Below, piece by piece: positions 30,801 through 43,039 of a stretch of 64,000 nucleotides of DNA; position 1 is the stretch's first letter; each line of letters opens with the position of its first letter. The stretch is from assembly GCA_963556195.1 (NCBI GenBank), contig OY744522.1, forward strand, positions 34,360,443 to 34,424,442, in the 5' to 3' direction. The translations under genes were made by a program, and so were the position numbers. The notes beneath the pieces were generated by a model, which saw only the letters and a program-made list of their open reading frames with translations, searched no databases and was not told the origin of the DNA. This DNA comes from Sepiola atlantica. Taxonomy: Eukaryota; Mollusca; Cephalopoda; Sepiida; Sepiolidae.

Positions 30801-31790
30801 AGGTTCCGTGCTGGGTCAAATTCTGTTTCTACTCGACTATACTCTACATCAATGACATGTCGGACGTAATTCGTAGAAACATACTCTTTATTTGAAGATG
30901 ACGTAAAATTAGTAGCCCATAGGAGTGAGATTGAAAATCTCAAGTCTCGCCTTCAATGTGTCTGCTGAAGATGGTTCATTTAGTGGGACTTATACCTCGA
31001 TGTTGATAAATGCTGCCATATTGCAGTGGGTTCTCCTTCCAACCCGGCTCTTACTTTCGGTGGTGGAATAGATCCGCTCAAGAAGGTGAACGAGAAAAAA
31101 GATCTTGGCTTTCTGGTCATCTTGTTCAAACCATTTAAACATTGCGTTCAGGATGCAAACAAAGCAAGGAGCTCCCTATTTCTCATTTGACGCTCCTCCT
31201 CAAACTCACTCCTGAAATATTTCTCCCACTTTATTTCTCGCTCGTCAAACCACTGTTAGAGCATGGTGTTCAGGCCTCTGCTCCATATTGAATATGTGAT
31301 GTCCAGCATGTGGACACAGAGAGAGAGAGAGAGAGTAGAATGACCGGCTACTTTAACGGTGCACAGTCTACAGGATCTGCAAAAACTGACTTGAGAAGCG
31401 TAACCTTTTCTCTTTTGAGCGCCAACGTTTATGTGGTTATCTGTTTGGTTCACAATCTCCTCAATGGCCATTATGATCTCCGTTAGGACCTAATATTCAC
31501 TCCTGCACCAGAAAGAGGTCTGCGTGGACATTACCAGACTCTTTTTCACCACCGATTTCGATTGAATCGGAGAAGGGTCACTTTCTCTATCAGAATATCT
31601 GGACCTTGAAATGGACTTTCAGGAGATGTAAGTATGCCAATGACACAGCAATCCGAGGCAAAATTAGACGGGTGCTAGGCTACTGTATCCTTTTCTGTGT
31701 ACAGTTCTGTCCCTCTTCCCCTACATGATAACTGAAGCGCATGCTTGTTTTATTTTTTTGGCAAATTTATTGAATTAAATTGAATCACGC
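30801..31790 (+). pseudogene. Second CR1-like LINE reverse transcriptase remnant
   Basis: After a GSVLGQILFLL-like block (30805-30840) the + strand reads DVDKCCHIAVGSPSNP, GGGIDPLKKVNEKKDLGF and QDANKARSSLFLI, typical of the CR1 lineages of flatworms and other spiralians. Further stops follow, with a C-terminal segment near 31560-31620. A (GA)n microsatellite lies at 31318-31336. The catalytic FADD box is present only in degraded form near 30893. Confidence 0.65.
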
Positions 31791-32771
31791 AAGAGCATGA
31801 ATATCTTCCTCAGAAAAAAAAAATACTAAATAAGAAACTAAACCGGAAACTGAGGTATGAAGAAGAAAGAAGGAAGTACTTAAATGATGGATGATCATAC
31901 TTTGTGATCTTCGTGTTGGGATCAAATGTAGTATCTGATCTGTTCTCGCTCAGAGGAAGATACATTTTTCTCAACTGGCGCAATTTAAATTTTTGTCCCA
32001 CCCAGAGTGCTCCTTTTTAGGGAGCTAGATATCCCCCACCTTAAAAACTGACCAATGTGTTTAACTTTTCCTTCATGGGGAGACAAGTAAATAAACACTT
32101 GCTCCAGGTATATAAAAAAAAATTGCTGTGTGTATAATCAGCAAAAGACTAGCGTCCTGTCACTGAGATGGTTCAGGCTCTGTTTTCATTAGGGATGTTG
32201 GCAAACTTTACATGGTCCCTTCCGTGAGTATCTGGTCAAATGCCAGCGACATGGAATCAAGCAGGTCAAAAAATATTGTCACTTTCTGATTCATACGCGT
32301 TTAGAGCTTGTGTACTGATACTTGGTCAAATGACAGCCATTAAATGCTCTACAATTAATTGAAAGCTCTGCACTCGTTTTATTGTTGTTCAAGGTCTTAT
32401 AAGTGTGTTTATTTCTGTGAAGTCTTTCTAAAGGAGAGAACAGCAATCGGATATTTGTGGGTTTTACTGTAAATAAGATATTACGGAGAGGAATTCTTAG
32501 TTACTTGCGTACTTGCTGTTGAATTCAAAATCCTAAAGTGGTTGTCAACCAATGCTAGAAAACCCAGTATGCTCTGTTTATTTACTCATAGGTAGAGGAT
32601 GGAAGGGATAGGTAGGTTCATGCCTCACTGAAAGCTATTCATTGAAGGAAGTATGAACTGTCAACATCTGAGAAAGTGATTAGATAATATTACTTAAGTC
32701 TAAGAAGAAAATGTTATATTTGTGAGCCAACATTTTCTATGACTTTTCGTAAAAACAAAATAAAAACTATA
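31791..32771. other. No gene recognised
   Basis: Mixed-composition DNA without recognisable coding or repeats. Confidence 0.45.
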
Positions 32772-33110
32772 TCTATACTAATATGGGAGATGCTTGTCTG
32801 TCTGCATGCTAATTACTTTTAGACTGTGTAATAGGAACTTGAATTTTGTGTGAATATAGATTGTCCTAGTAGGTCGTATTTATCTTTTTTTTTCTTCTCC
32901 TAATGCAACCACCTTCCCCCGAGAGCATGACCCCCCCTCTTCTCGACGCTGAGAAAGCAAACTTTACTTCAGATTTTAAATTGATTTCTACCAAAGTTAA
33001 ATTACATCGAATTGAAACAAAATTCAATCGTTTTAAAATAATTTTTTTTTTTCATGAAACTAAACCAAAGAAAAAGGTTGATTTTTTTTTTTTTTTTTTT
33101 TTTTTTGTTA
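32772..33110 (+). mobile_element. Helitron-like 5' end, family B, copy 2
   Basis: Starts TCTATACTAATATGGGAGAT and follows copy 1 (28718) block by block up to the T-tract at 33083-33106. The 122-codon frame 32903-33271 runs across repeats and T-tract and is not considered coding. Confidence 0.55.
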
Positions 33111-33925
33111 CAAAATTCTGTGATGATTTTCTCTATATACTTCGATGTTTATTTTCTCATTTGGTTCACATTTTACTGGTCATAAGCAGAGTTTGGGTGT
33201 TGGATAAACAGGCATGCATACAGGCAAATCAATGCTCGCACATACAAAACCATACAGACAGGGGAGTTTGAATTACCTACTAGACACTATCCTCGAGTGT
33301 CTTCGGTCTCTCTGTAAAAGGGTTGGTCAGGACAACCTGACATGAGCATACTTACCCCAAGTAAACCCTGACCAAATATTCAAAATAACATAGTATTCAA
33401 AGCCCAAATAAGATCCCTTGCTCATACGAGGAATGGCGCATCTTCTCCTAGTGATGTTACCTCAAGTAACACCACGTAGCTGGATACTCCACCAGACTAG
33501 ATGAATTTTTGTTCTGGAATCTGGTAAGACCAAGAAACCACAAGAAAGATATACTATAACATAGTTAACTGGTCAGTTGGGGAGAGAAAAATTAATGTTC
33601 TTCACTTCTGTATTAACTCAACGCTTGACAGGTAAAGGAAAACTGTAATGGAATATTCGAATATCAAGTGTTAACCTCAGAAAGGGGCCCCCTTGATTTC
33701 TGAGAACTTCGACTGAAGTAAAATGAAACAAAAGAGAGAAACAAATTAATATGCTCATATACACACTCAAGCACAGACAAATATATATAGATGCATACAC
33801 CACCCACCCTTATGTGTGCATACACACATATCAAAGAAACACTCATGCATACACACTCACATATATCAAATAAACATATCCACATGCTGATAAATACACA
33901 CACATACACACACTTTGTAATTTTA
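33111..33925. other. No gene; CA/TA-rich imperfect microsatellite at the end
   Basis: 33740-33915 is an imperfect (CA)n/(TA)n/CATGCATACA stretch. The part from 33275 to 33500 has balanced composition but no recognisable coding. Confidence 0.5.
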
Positions 33926-35060
33926 TCTCTATATTAATAAAATTATGACATAATTTCTTATGTGTCTATACATGTGTGTGTGTGTGTTTCTCATCTCTGT
34001 GACTTGCATATTTTATTTCCTCTTAATTGATTATTGAAATAAAATTGCAATAACATAAAGTACTAAAATGAACATTTAAAAAAAAATCCTATTTAAAGAA
34101 ATAATTAAATTACAAAATCAATCCACCAGAATGCAATTCATCGTCTTTATGAACAAGTCAGCCATTTTTATCTTTTGTTAATTACTTAATAGTTGAAAAA
34201 AAAAAACCCAAAAAAACAGAATTAAATAGTTTTTGAACCTTTGAAATCTAAATAGTCATTTAAACTGGCTTTGCTATGAATTTTAATTCTTGGCAAATTT
34301 TTATCTATAAAAAGATTAAAAGTTTTGGAAGCTGAGATAATTTGATAAAAATAAATTAAAACAACCTTAACAAAATTATTACTTATAGTTTTTTAACAAT
34401 TTGGTTCAATTAATAATTTAATGGAAAAGATGCGACCTCTACAAAGTTGATCAGCAGATGTGGAGGGAAAATAAAGATATTGTACGGGATTTATGTTGTA
34501 ATTGATGATGATGATGGTCTTGGGCAATAAAGATGATAAGTAGAAAGCTTAGAGGCAGCATTATTAAACACTACTCAACATCATATTTCCCTGGAATCCT
34601 GACCTCTTTAAGCAAGAGCAACCAGTCCAAGGTTCACCGATAGATCAGACCTGACATGATAGAGATGACCCTGAAGAAAATTAAAAAACGTCTAGGTGGT
34701 AGGTCCTTCTGGGATTGTTACGGAGAGGCTAAAAAGTAGGTAATAAAAAAATCACTTTATTGCCTTTGGTAACAATTATTTGTTAGTTATTAGTTTTGTT
34801 TTTACATCCCTTTTTTATGTTGATTATTCTATCGCCCTGTTTTTCATTTAATCCTTTCATTATGGGGAATTCATATTTATACTTATACAAAACTATATCT
34901 CACTATTGGAATATATCAAATAACACCATGGCAATCACCTTTCTGTTGTTTTTTTTCTTCAAATTACCGAAATGTGAAAGGAACATCGTTTCTTTGTTTT
35001 TCTGTAGATAAGGCTAAAGTTAGATTAATTACTGCCCGAAGTGCAGGTAGTTTTTGCTAG
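33926..35060 (+). mobile_element. Non-autonomous Helitron-like element, family A, 1.1 kb
   Basis: The 5' end reads TCTCTATATTAATAAAATTA after TTTTA; the 3' end has a hairpin (CTGCCCGAAGTGCAGGTAG), a T-rich spacer and CTAG at 35057-35060, then T. Insertion between A and T without target duplication fits Helitrons. Its 3' 170 bp match 5180-5354 and its interior near 34020-34450 matches 58395-58950. There is no Rep/helicase coding. Confidence 0.7.
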
Positions 35061-35944
35061 TTTAAAATAAAAACACAGAATATGAACTTTATTTAATGTT
35101 TCTATTAAAATTTGTGCTGCTGATTTATTGTGAAATCTGTTCCTGGTGATTTTATTTTCACAATTTCCGCAATGTTTGGCCGAATGTGCGGTAAGGTTAA
35201 TCATTCAAATAAAGAGAAAAAAATTAAGTTGAATTAAAAAACAATAAGTGTTGTGGTTTGCTTGGAGCATTGTAATTATATAGCAGAATATTTGGGTTAG
35301 AGACTGTCACAGTTAGCATTAATGAACACCTCAACACACAAGCATCCTCTTTTAGAACACACTTATTTAAATGTTAGAACATAAATAAAAACATAATTGT
35401 ATTGAGAACACTGAAAGAAATGTTATATTTGTTTCTTCACCCGAAGAGACGAAAAAAAAACAAAACTTTGAAAATGGAACTGTAACGCGATCGTATTTGG
35501 ACAAATTATTAAAATACAATAAAAACGCTTTAAAAAAACTATAAAGCAGGAGTCAACCTACAAATTAACAACAGATTAAAACTCCACACAATTCTTAATT
35601 CAACACATTCATACATAACTGATGCACATACACACACACACACATGCATAACAACATTTACGCTCAAATTCAAATAAATTATTTTTATCAGGTTCACACA
35701 TAGGACACATTTATGACAACAATATTTTCAACCAACGGCTACACACATCGTCTCCATTTAAAAAACATGTTCATTTGAAATTACATATCCAATAACAGAT
35801 ATGAAACAAAAACTGATCACAATTCTTAACTTTCCTTTAAAGAAGAAATTAATCGTGAAATATTGGTCATTTAAAAGATGTAAAAGCAACTTAAATCGAT
35901 GTTTAATGACGAATTAGCACATTGTGACAGCCTTTAAATATTCT
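35061..35944. other. AT-rich DNA, no gene
   Basis: Only a short (CA)n tract at 35628-35644 is notable. Confidence 0.5.
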
Positions 35945-36895
35945 AAAAACAAAATGATGAATATCAAAAAATGATACTTTTTAATTTAATGAATATCAAA
36001 AAAATGATACTTTTTAATTTAATAAATATAAAAAAAAAATGATACTTTTTAATTTAATGAATATCAAAAAAAAATGATACTTTTTAATTTGATGAATATA
36101 AAAAAAATGATGCTTTTTTAATTTAATGAATATCTAAAAAATGATACTTTTTAATTTAATGAATATTTAAAAAATGATGCTTTTTTAATTTAATGAATAT
36201 CTAAAAAATGATACTTTTTAATTTGATGAATATTTAAAAAATGATACTTTTTAATTTGATGAATATTTAAAAAATGATACTTTTTAATTTAATGAATATT
36301 TAAAAAATGATACTTTTTAATTTAATGAATATTTAAAAAATGATGCTTTTTTAATTTAATGAATATCTAAAAAATGATACTTTTTAATTTGATGAATATT
36401 TAAAAAATGATACTTTTTAATTTGATGAATATTTAAAAAATGATGCTTTTTTAATTTAATGAATATCTAAAAAATGATACTTTTTAATTTGATGAATATT
36501 TAAAAAATGATACTTTTTAGTTTAATGAATATCTAAAAAATGATACTTTTTAATTTAATGAATATCTAAAATATGATACTTTTTAATTTAATGAATATTT
36601 AAAATATACTTTTTAATTTAATGAATATCAAAACAAATACTTTTTAATTTAATGAATATCAAAAAAAGATACTTTTTAATTTAATGAATATCAAAAATTG
36701 ATACTTTTTAATTTAATGAGTATCTAAAATATGATACTTTTTAATTTAATGAATATCTAAAATATGATACTTTTTAATTTAATGAATATCTAAAATATGA
36801 TACTTTTTAATTTAATGAATATCAAAAAAGATACTTATTAATTTAATGAATATCTAAAATATGATACTTTTTAATTTAATGAATATAAAAAAAAA
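35945..36895. repeat. AT-rich 30-35 bp tandem array, about 28 copies
   Basis: The unit is roughly TTTAATGAATATC plus an A-run, then ATGATACTTTTTAAT. Variants (TTTAAAAA for CTAAAAA, GATGC for GATAC, TTTGATG for TTTAATG) occur in patterned blocks, suggesting higher-order duplications around 36110-36500. Confidence 0.95.
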
Positions 36896-37413
36896 TGCAA
36901 GATATTTGTTTATTTTCCCTATCGATTACGCTATCATTCCTCCATTATAGATTGTGATATTGTGTTCAACTTTTTTGAGTTTCAGATTAGAATGGTTGCT
37001 TCATGGCAGCATTCTTTTAGAAATTAAATTTCAGAGATTAATCCAACTCTCTTTTATTTATATTGTCAACTTGCAAGGAATAAGGTATGAGGATTATTCG
37101 AGGGATAAGAGTTCTTCGCTTTTTTTGTAATTTAGAAAAAGCGGACCCCCCCCCCCCGTTTTCCTTCTTTCAAATCAGAAAAGGCGGTTCTACTTAAATC
37201 TGTTTTTTTTTTTAATAGTACTGACTTCTGTTGAATGCAGCTAAAGTTTTATGACCTTGTCATTTGGCAGGATTGTAGTTCTCTTTTTCTTTCTTCCTCT
37301 CTCTCTCTCTCTCTCCTTTTATCTTTCTTTCTCTTTTCCTATGTTCTCTCTGTTCCTTTTCCTCTCTTTGCCTCTAGCAACCGCAGAGGGTAGGGAGAGG
37401 TAAAAGATTTTAG
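36896..37413. other. No gene; C-run and (CT)n microsatellite
   Basis: A 13-bp C-run lies at 37146-37158 and CT/TC microsatellite DNA at 37285-37340. Confidence 0.5.
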
Positions 37414-38002
37414 TTAAATCCGGCAGCACTTTTCCTGGCCCGCAGCGGCCCGCAGCGGCCCGCAGCGGCCCGCAGCGGCCCGCAGCGCAAAATGGCTAAA
37501 GTGACTCAATCGCATTCATTTAAAAATAAAGAATAGTCTTCAATATTAAAGATAAGCATATAATTGTCTCCCCCCCCCCTCTCGAATACATTTTTTTTCG
37601 GTTTATTTTTCTACTTTTCCACCCGCCGTCACCGGCCGTCACCGGCCGCCACAAGTTTAAACATCGGTTTAATTGTAGAATAGGGACCGCTGTTTTCTTT
37701 CGCTCATTTTGCTTGGTATTCACCCAAATTTTGGATGAAACTGATTGTTGGTTTTAATTATATTTTTGGTCCTGAAATAAAATTCTCATTTACTTTTTAA
37801 AGTGTTGATAATCTAACTTTAATTCCCGGTTTTAATCGCTGGCGGGCATGTTGGTTTTTATTGTTTTTTCCTTGGACTAAAGATATTTTTACTGCTTTAA
37901 CATTTTATTACACACAAAAAAAAAAACTTTGAACATTCTATTTAAAAAGAAAGTTTTAACGGAATTTAACGAATTTAAAAGCACACATGAAAAGGTTAAA
38001 AC

Positions 38003-38978
38003 TAGAGATGGGCGGTTTTACCGAAAAAACGCGGTTTTTCGGTTTCGTCTCCATACCGAATACCGAATCGTTTTTTTCTTTTAAACCTTAACCGTTCGGT
38101 ATTGTATTTTTACTACATTAAGCCACCATATACATGGAAACACGATTGAAAAGATTTTCTGATTTGAATAAAATTGAATATTACCAAAAAATGTTATATT
38201 AGTAAGAGGACAGATGAACAAATATATGATAAAAACATTTAATTGACTTGTAGGAAGAAATCTTTGTTTACAGTTTGTTTATCATTAACATTTTGAATTT
38301 TCAAATGAAAAAAAGAGAAATACGACAGACAACATGGCATCGTATTTTTAGCATAAACTATTTACAAATGAAAAAGAAAAAATCAAACGCGTTCCGTATG
38401 ATGTCGAAAATCTATTTGATTCAACTCAAAATTGTAAAATAATTATTTATGTTTGTTTCAGAGTTATCTAAAAAATAAGTTATTAAAATTAAATTTTAAA
38501 AAAATATGTGTTGTAAAAGTAAATAAACGAAAAGTAGCGAGCGAGTATAAACATTTAAAAAGAAAAAAAGTAGTTGCCAATGCTAGTATCACTTTATTCG
38601 AGTTATATTTTAGCTTCTGATGGGTTAAAGAATTAGATAGAATGTATATTCAAACTCAGTTTTATTCTTCAGAAATCTTTCATGAATCTTTGGTCACTGC
38701 TTTAACGAGTTAAATGTTGAAAAGGTATCAGAACTTTGATTACAACAGTCAACACCTTAAAACTTATATGATTCATATCATGGAGAATGATTCAGTCATA
38801 AAATTATCGAAACAGTGGCATAATTCAACTAAACGTTGAATAATAACTAATCATCACACGATAGAATGAATAGCTTCCATAGTAAAAAAATTTTTTTCAA
38901 AAAAACCAAACCGTAAACCGAGGTTTTAAGGGAAAAAAACCGATACCGAAACCAAAATTTCAAAACCGCCCAACTCTA
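38003..38978. mobile_element. Non-autonomous hAT-type element (TAGAG family), copy 2
   Basis: Ends TAGAGATGGGCGGTTTT and AAAACCGCCCAACTCTA are flanked by an exact 8-bp duplication GTTAAAAC (37995-38002 and 38979-38986). The body matches copy 1 closely, with an additional segment near 38908-38940 (AAACCGAGGTTTTAAGG) missing there. No coding. It is nested in the TTAA-flanked element. Confidence 0.92.
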
Positions 38979-39401
38979 GTTAAAACATACTAGTCGTGAA
39001 TTTAAGAATAACAAAATGTCGCTGAAAAGACGACGGGTAAAAATGTGGCATAAAAGTTCAATTTGATATATGCTAAAAAATAAATTAGAATTTTTTGTCA
39101 GGACAAAATGTACCATTTCACCCCAAAAATCGATTTTATCTAACATTTGGGTGAATACCGAGCGAAATGGGTGAGAAAATTCAACGGTCTCTATAGTATA
39201 ATTGAGTCACATTTGGTGGTGGCGGCAGCGGGTGGAAAAGTAAAAAAATAAACCAAAGAAAATGTATTTGTGGGGGGGGGGGGAGAGACAATTATAGACT
39301 TATCTTCAATATTGAAAACTATACTTTATTTTTAAATGACTGCGATTGAGTCACTTGAGCCATTTGGCGCTGGCGGCCGCTGCGGGCCAGGAAAAGTAGA
39401 A

Positions 39402-39714
39402 GGTAAATTTATAGAAGTGCACCTCTTGTATTTCGGCCCCTAAAACAAATGTTTCTACTTTTTTGGGCAAATTACATGTAAACAGCCATGGCTGTGTGAG
39501 ATTCCGTGGCCAAGAAATGCATGCTCACTTTTCGTATAACTTATATAGGAAAGTGATCCCCCACCCCTCCTAACATCTAAAATAATAAAAATTTTTATAA
39601 TTTTTTTTCATAGCGGATATTTGTTGAGGCTGTTAACATGTAATTTGCCCCAAAAAGTAGAAACTTTTTTTTTAGGAGCCGAAATACGAGAGGTGCACTT
39701 CTATAAATTTACCA
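39402..39714. mobile_element. 313-bp fold-back element with 8-bp target duplication
   Basis: Arms of about 87 bp begin GGTAAATTTATAGAAGTGCA and end in the mirrored TGCACTTCTATAAATTTACC. The flanking duplication AAGTAGAA is exact (39394-39401 and 39715-39722). The arms contain the GTTTCTACTTTTTTGGGC and TTACATGTAAACAGCC motifs related to the GATTCTAC MITE family, and the loop carries the AAAGTGATCCCCCAC block. It marks the junction between the two copies of the right arm of the host element. Confidence 0.85.
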
Positions 39715-40197
39715 AGTAGAAAATAAAAATAAACCGAAAAAAAACTGTATTCGAGGGGGGGAGAGAATTATATGCTTATCATTAATATTGAAGACTATTC
39801 TTTATTTTTAAATGACTGCGATTGAGTCACTTGAGCCATTTGGCGCTGGTGGCCACTGCGGGGCGCTGAAGGCCAGGAAAAGTGGCACCTGTTAAATCAA
39901 AAGTTCTTGTCTTCTTCCTCCACATATATACTGGGGTATTTCTCTTGCTAAAGGCGTGGGTTTATTTGGGTTTTTTTATTTCTCAGGTATAACATACTTT
40001 TAATGTTTTAAAAATTTTATTACACAAAAACAATTTTTGAACATTTTTTTTACACAAAAAGCAAATTTTAATGGAATTTAACAAAATTAAAAGCAAAAAT
40101 GAAGTTAAAATATATCAGTCGGTACTTTCAGTATGAAAAAAAAAGTATTGTGAATTAGAACCCTTCGTTAAATCACCTACCCATCCTCAAAATAACA

Positions 40198-40296
40198 AAT
40201 GAGATTCTACTTTTTTTAGGCGATTCGATTATGTGGAAACACCCTGAAAAAGAAGAAAAAACAATTTTAGAATTTAAAGTGAGAGATCAGTTTCGC
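40198..40296 (+). repeat. GATTCTAC MITE arm, interrupted by a LINE
   Basis: GAGATTCTACTTTTTTTAGG, GGAAACACCCTGAAAAAG, ACAATTTTAGAATTTAAAG and GATCAGTTTCGCA follow family order. The next block, TAATGTAAAATG plus CATTTCCGGG, is found at 41950-41980 beyond the LINE, so the LINE inserted here. Confidence 0.65.
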
Positions 40297-41945
40297 ACTC
40301 CACTTTAGACTCAGAACCCCCCCCCCCCCTCCCGAATTCTCATTGCGGACCGAAGCCACACTTGATAACCTGGTCATTATCCCATCCCAGGTCAGAGACA
40401 TCATAAAAAAGCTTGACACCTCTAAAGCTTGTGGGCCTGATCTTATACCTGTAATAGATTGTAATGGTGATAAAGAAATGCTCCGCTGAACTGGCCCCTG
40501 TCCTCTCCAAACTCTACAACAAATGCCTAGCTGAATCCTGCTTGCCCGATAGCTGGAAAATTGCCTCTGTGGTACCAGTCTACAAGAATTCTGGAGGTAG
40601 AACTGATCCTCAGAACTATCGCCCAATCAGTTTACTCCCGATCTTTGTTAAAATCTTTGCATCCTTAATCAATCTAGCTATAGTCCGGCACTTAGTTAAT
40701 GCTAAACTCCTTTCTGACTGCCAGTATGGATTTAGACAAGCACGATCTATTGCAGACATCCTAACGGTCATCTCTGAATGCATGTATCATACACTCAACA
40801 AGGCAGGTGAAGCTAGGGCAGTAGCGCTTGATATATCCAAGACCTTTGACAAGGTATGGCATGAAGGGCTTCTCCTGAAAATATGCTCATACAGTATTAC
40901 TGGACAATTACTTAATATAATTAGATCCTTCCTAACCAAAAGAAAGATCCAGGTTGTCCTCGATGGCCGTTCATCTAAGCAACATGACATAAATGCTGGT
41001 GTACTCCACGGATCTATCCTTGGACCTTTATTGTTCCTGATCTTCATAAATGATCTACCTGATCACATTGTGTCTGAGATTGGTATATTTGCTGACGACA
41101 CCACGCTTTACTCTCGCCATGTGGACAAAACAGACGCAATCATATTCGAGGCAATGGCTGAATCCCTAGAAAATGACCTCTAGGCTGTAGTGGAATGGGG
41201 TCATAAATGGTTGGTAACTTTTAATGCCGCAAAGACAAAGCTCCTTTTCTTCAATAACTACAAGAAACCTCTCCAACCACCGATTGTCATGGCAAATAAC
41301 ACCTTACCCGAGAGGTCAACATTCAAACTTCTCGGCCTAACCTTCACAGGTGACATAAATTGGAACAAATACATTGAAGACATTGCCAAGGCTGCAGCAA
41401 AGAAGGGGGGCTCCCTCTACCGTGCTAATAAACTCCTCACACCTGACATTATCCTGTATTTCTACAAAGCCACCATCTGCCCATGCATGGAGTATTGTTA
41501 CTACATCTGGGCTGGTGCATCATCTACTAGTCTCTCCCTCCTAGACAAGGTCCAAAAAAGAGTCGCCAACTTAATAGGTCCCTCACTGTCAACCAAGCTG
41601 CAGCTCCTGTCCCATCGCTGCAATGTTGCATCCTTGCGCTTGTTTTACAAATACTTCAATGGATTGTGCTCCGATGAACTTGCTACTCTGGTGCCCCCTC
41701 GACGTAAATTCACTAGACCAACTCGACAATCAGCTAAATCCCATCCATTCATTCTGGAGGTCCCAAGATGCCAGAGAGCCTTCTACTCCAATAGCTTCTT
41801 TCCTCGTGCTGCTGGCCTCTGGAACTCCCTCCCTGTTTCCCCGACAGTACCGACATGCAGAGGTTTAAAACAAATGTAAACAGACATCTCACTACACTGC
41901 TCCCAACTTGGGGTGTCACCCAAATTCTCAGTAAACCTTTACGAC
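40297..41945 (+). pseudogene. LINE reverse transcriptase, nearly intact, one in-frame stop
   Basis: A single frame from 40464 to 41879 encodes an RT of the I/Jockey-like type, interrupted only by TAG at 41181-41183. Motifs in order: LPDSWKIASVVPVYKNSG, PQNYRPISLLPI, ALDISKTFDKVWHEGLL (first catalytic Asp kept), GSILGPLLFLIFINDLP, FADDTTLYS (catalytic box intact), then GHKWLVTFNAAKTKLLFF, NWNKYIEDIAKAAAKKGGSL and the C-terminal FYKYFNGLCSDELATLVPPR and FFPRAAGLWNSLP. An upstream piece (40330-40460) is in another frame. The endonuclease domain is missing, so it is 5'-truncated. A minus-strand relative at 57017-58391 has a Gln codon where this copy has TAG. Confidence 0.85.
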
Positions 41946-43039
41946 TAAATTAATGTAAAATGTTCCATCATTTCCGGGTCTTACGAAATATTGAAATTTA
42001 AATCTCCTAAATACTTTCAAAATTTTTTTCTTTTAATGACGAAATAGATGTGTATTTTTTTTTAAACAGCTGTTTCATGCCGGTTCATATCCCCATTTTT
42101 TTTGTTATTAGATTTTTGTGAAGTTTCATTGAATTATTTACCGTGCCGTTTGATCATTACATCATTTGAATAAAATTGTCTAAAATTATAGCATACATAA
42201 AAAAGTTACTTTAAAAAATGATGTTTGAACATGAATTGCCACAGACAGCTGATAAATTGTCTGACAATTTTATTCTATAGATAACTCCTCACTTCTGAGG
42301 AGCATTTTCTGCAGAAGTCAGTTGGGTTGTTTTAAAAAGGACTCCAAAGTATACAAAGAAAGAACAAGAATAATCTCCACTATCATGAAAACTAAATGCT
42401 AGAAAAGTTACTTTGTTTGTAAAGAATTATGAACATTTTTTTGATGATTTTGCAGAAATTATGGGTCGCTTTATGTTATACTAATTCATTAAAATAGCAA
42501 TACACATGAACAAATTTAAATTTCTTAAAATATCTCAATAATGGCATATATAGAAAGAGCTTGATGATCTAAGAAAGAATCTTTTTAAATTTTTTAAATC
42601 TGAATAAAAATAAGGAAGTTATGACTATTGGATATTTTCCCCTCTTTAAGACCATATGCGTTTTGTCACATTTTTTACACTAATTTTTCAGTAAAAATGT
42701 TATATCTTTGTTAAAACACAAGATTAAGCAATGAAATTTACCATATAAGTGTATTTTTGTACAAGGAATCAGAATGTGCCACTGAAAATCTCTAGAAATT
42801 AATGGTTTCCAAGTAATCTGCACTAAGTGCACATAAATATGCTGCAATACCTTTAAAATACCATGTATTCATTAAAAGAAAGAAGTTAGAAAACTCAAAG
42901 TTGAATTGTAATACATTTTATGTACAAAAAACTAAGATCTAATACTAGGACTGTTTAAAAATGAATATATTGCAAGATTTCTTTGGCATTATTGTAGATT
43001 AACACCTTCCGCTAACTCACCCCCTTACCTCGCCAAAAT
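41946..43039. other. MITE remnant then AT-rich DNA
   Basis: 41946-41985 continues the MITE arm interrupted by the LINE. The rest to 43039 is AT-rich and has no recognisable gene or repeat. Confidence 0.5.

Larger units (their letters stand above)
37418..39891. mobile_element. TTAA-flanked element with long arms and GC-rich minisatellite
   Basis: TTAA stands at 37414-37417 and 39892-39895. The ends are CAGCACTTTTCCTGGCC (37423) and GGCCAGGAAAAGTGGCAC (ending 39888). The left arm (to about 37740) has five tandem CCCGCAGCGG units, a GACTCAATCG block, ATAAGCATATAATT, a C-run and GCCGTCACCG repeats. The right arm mirrors these at 39125-39400 and is duplicated at 39715-39891. Two younger elements are nested inside (38003-38978 and 39402-39714). 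No transposase. TTAA plus subterminal GC repeats suggest piggyBac- or Kolobok-type mobilisation. Confidence 0.65.

Noticed and set aside
32903..33271. A 122-codon protein
   Set aside because: The frame crosses a Helitron-like end and a 24-bp T-tract encoding a Phe run.
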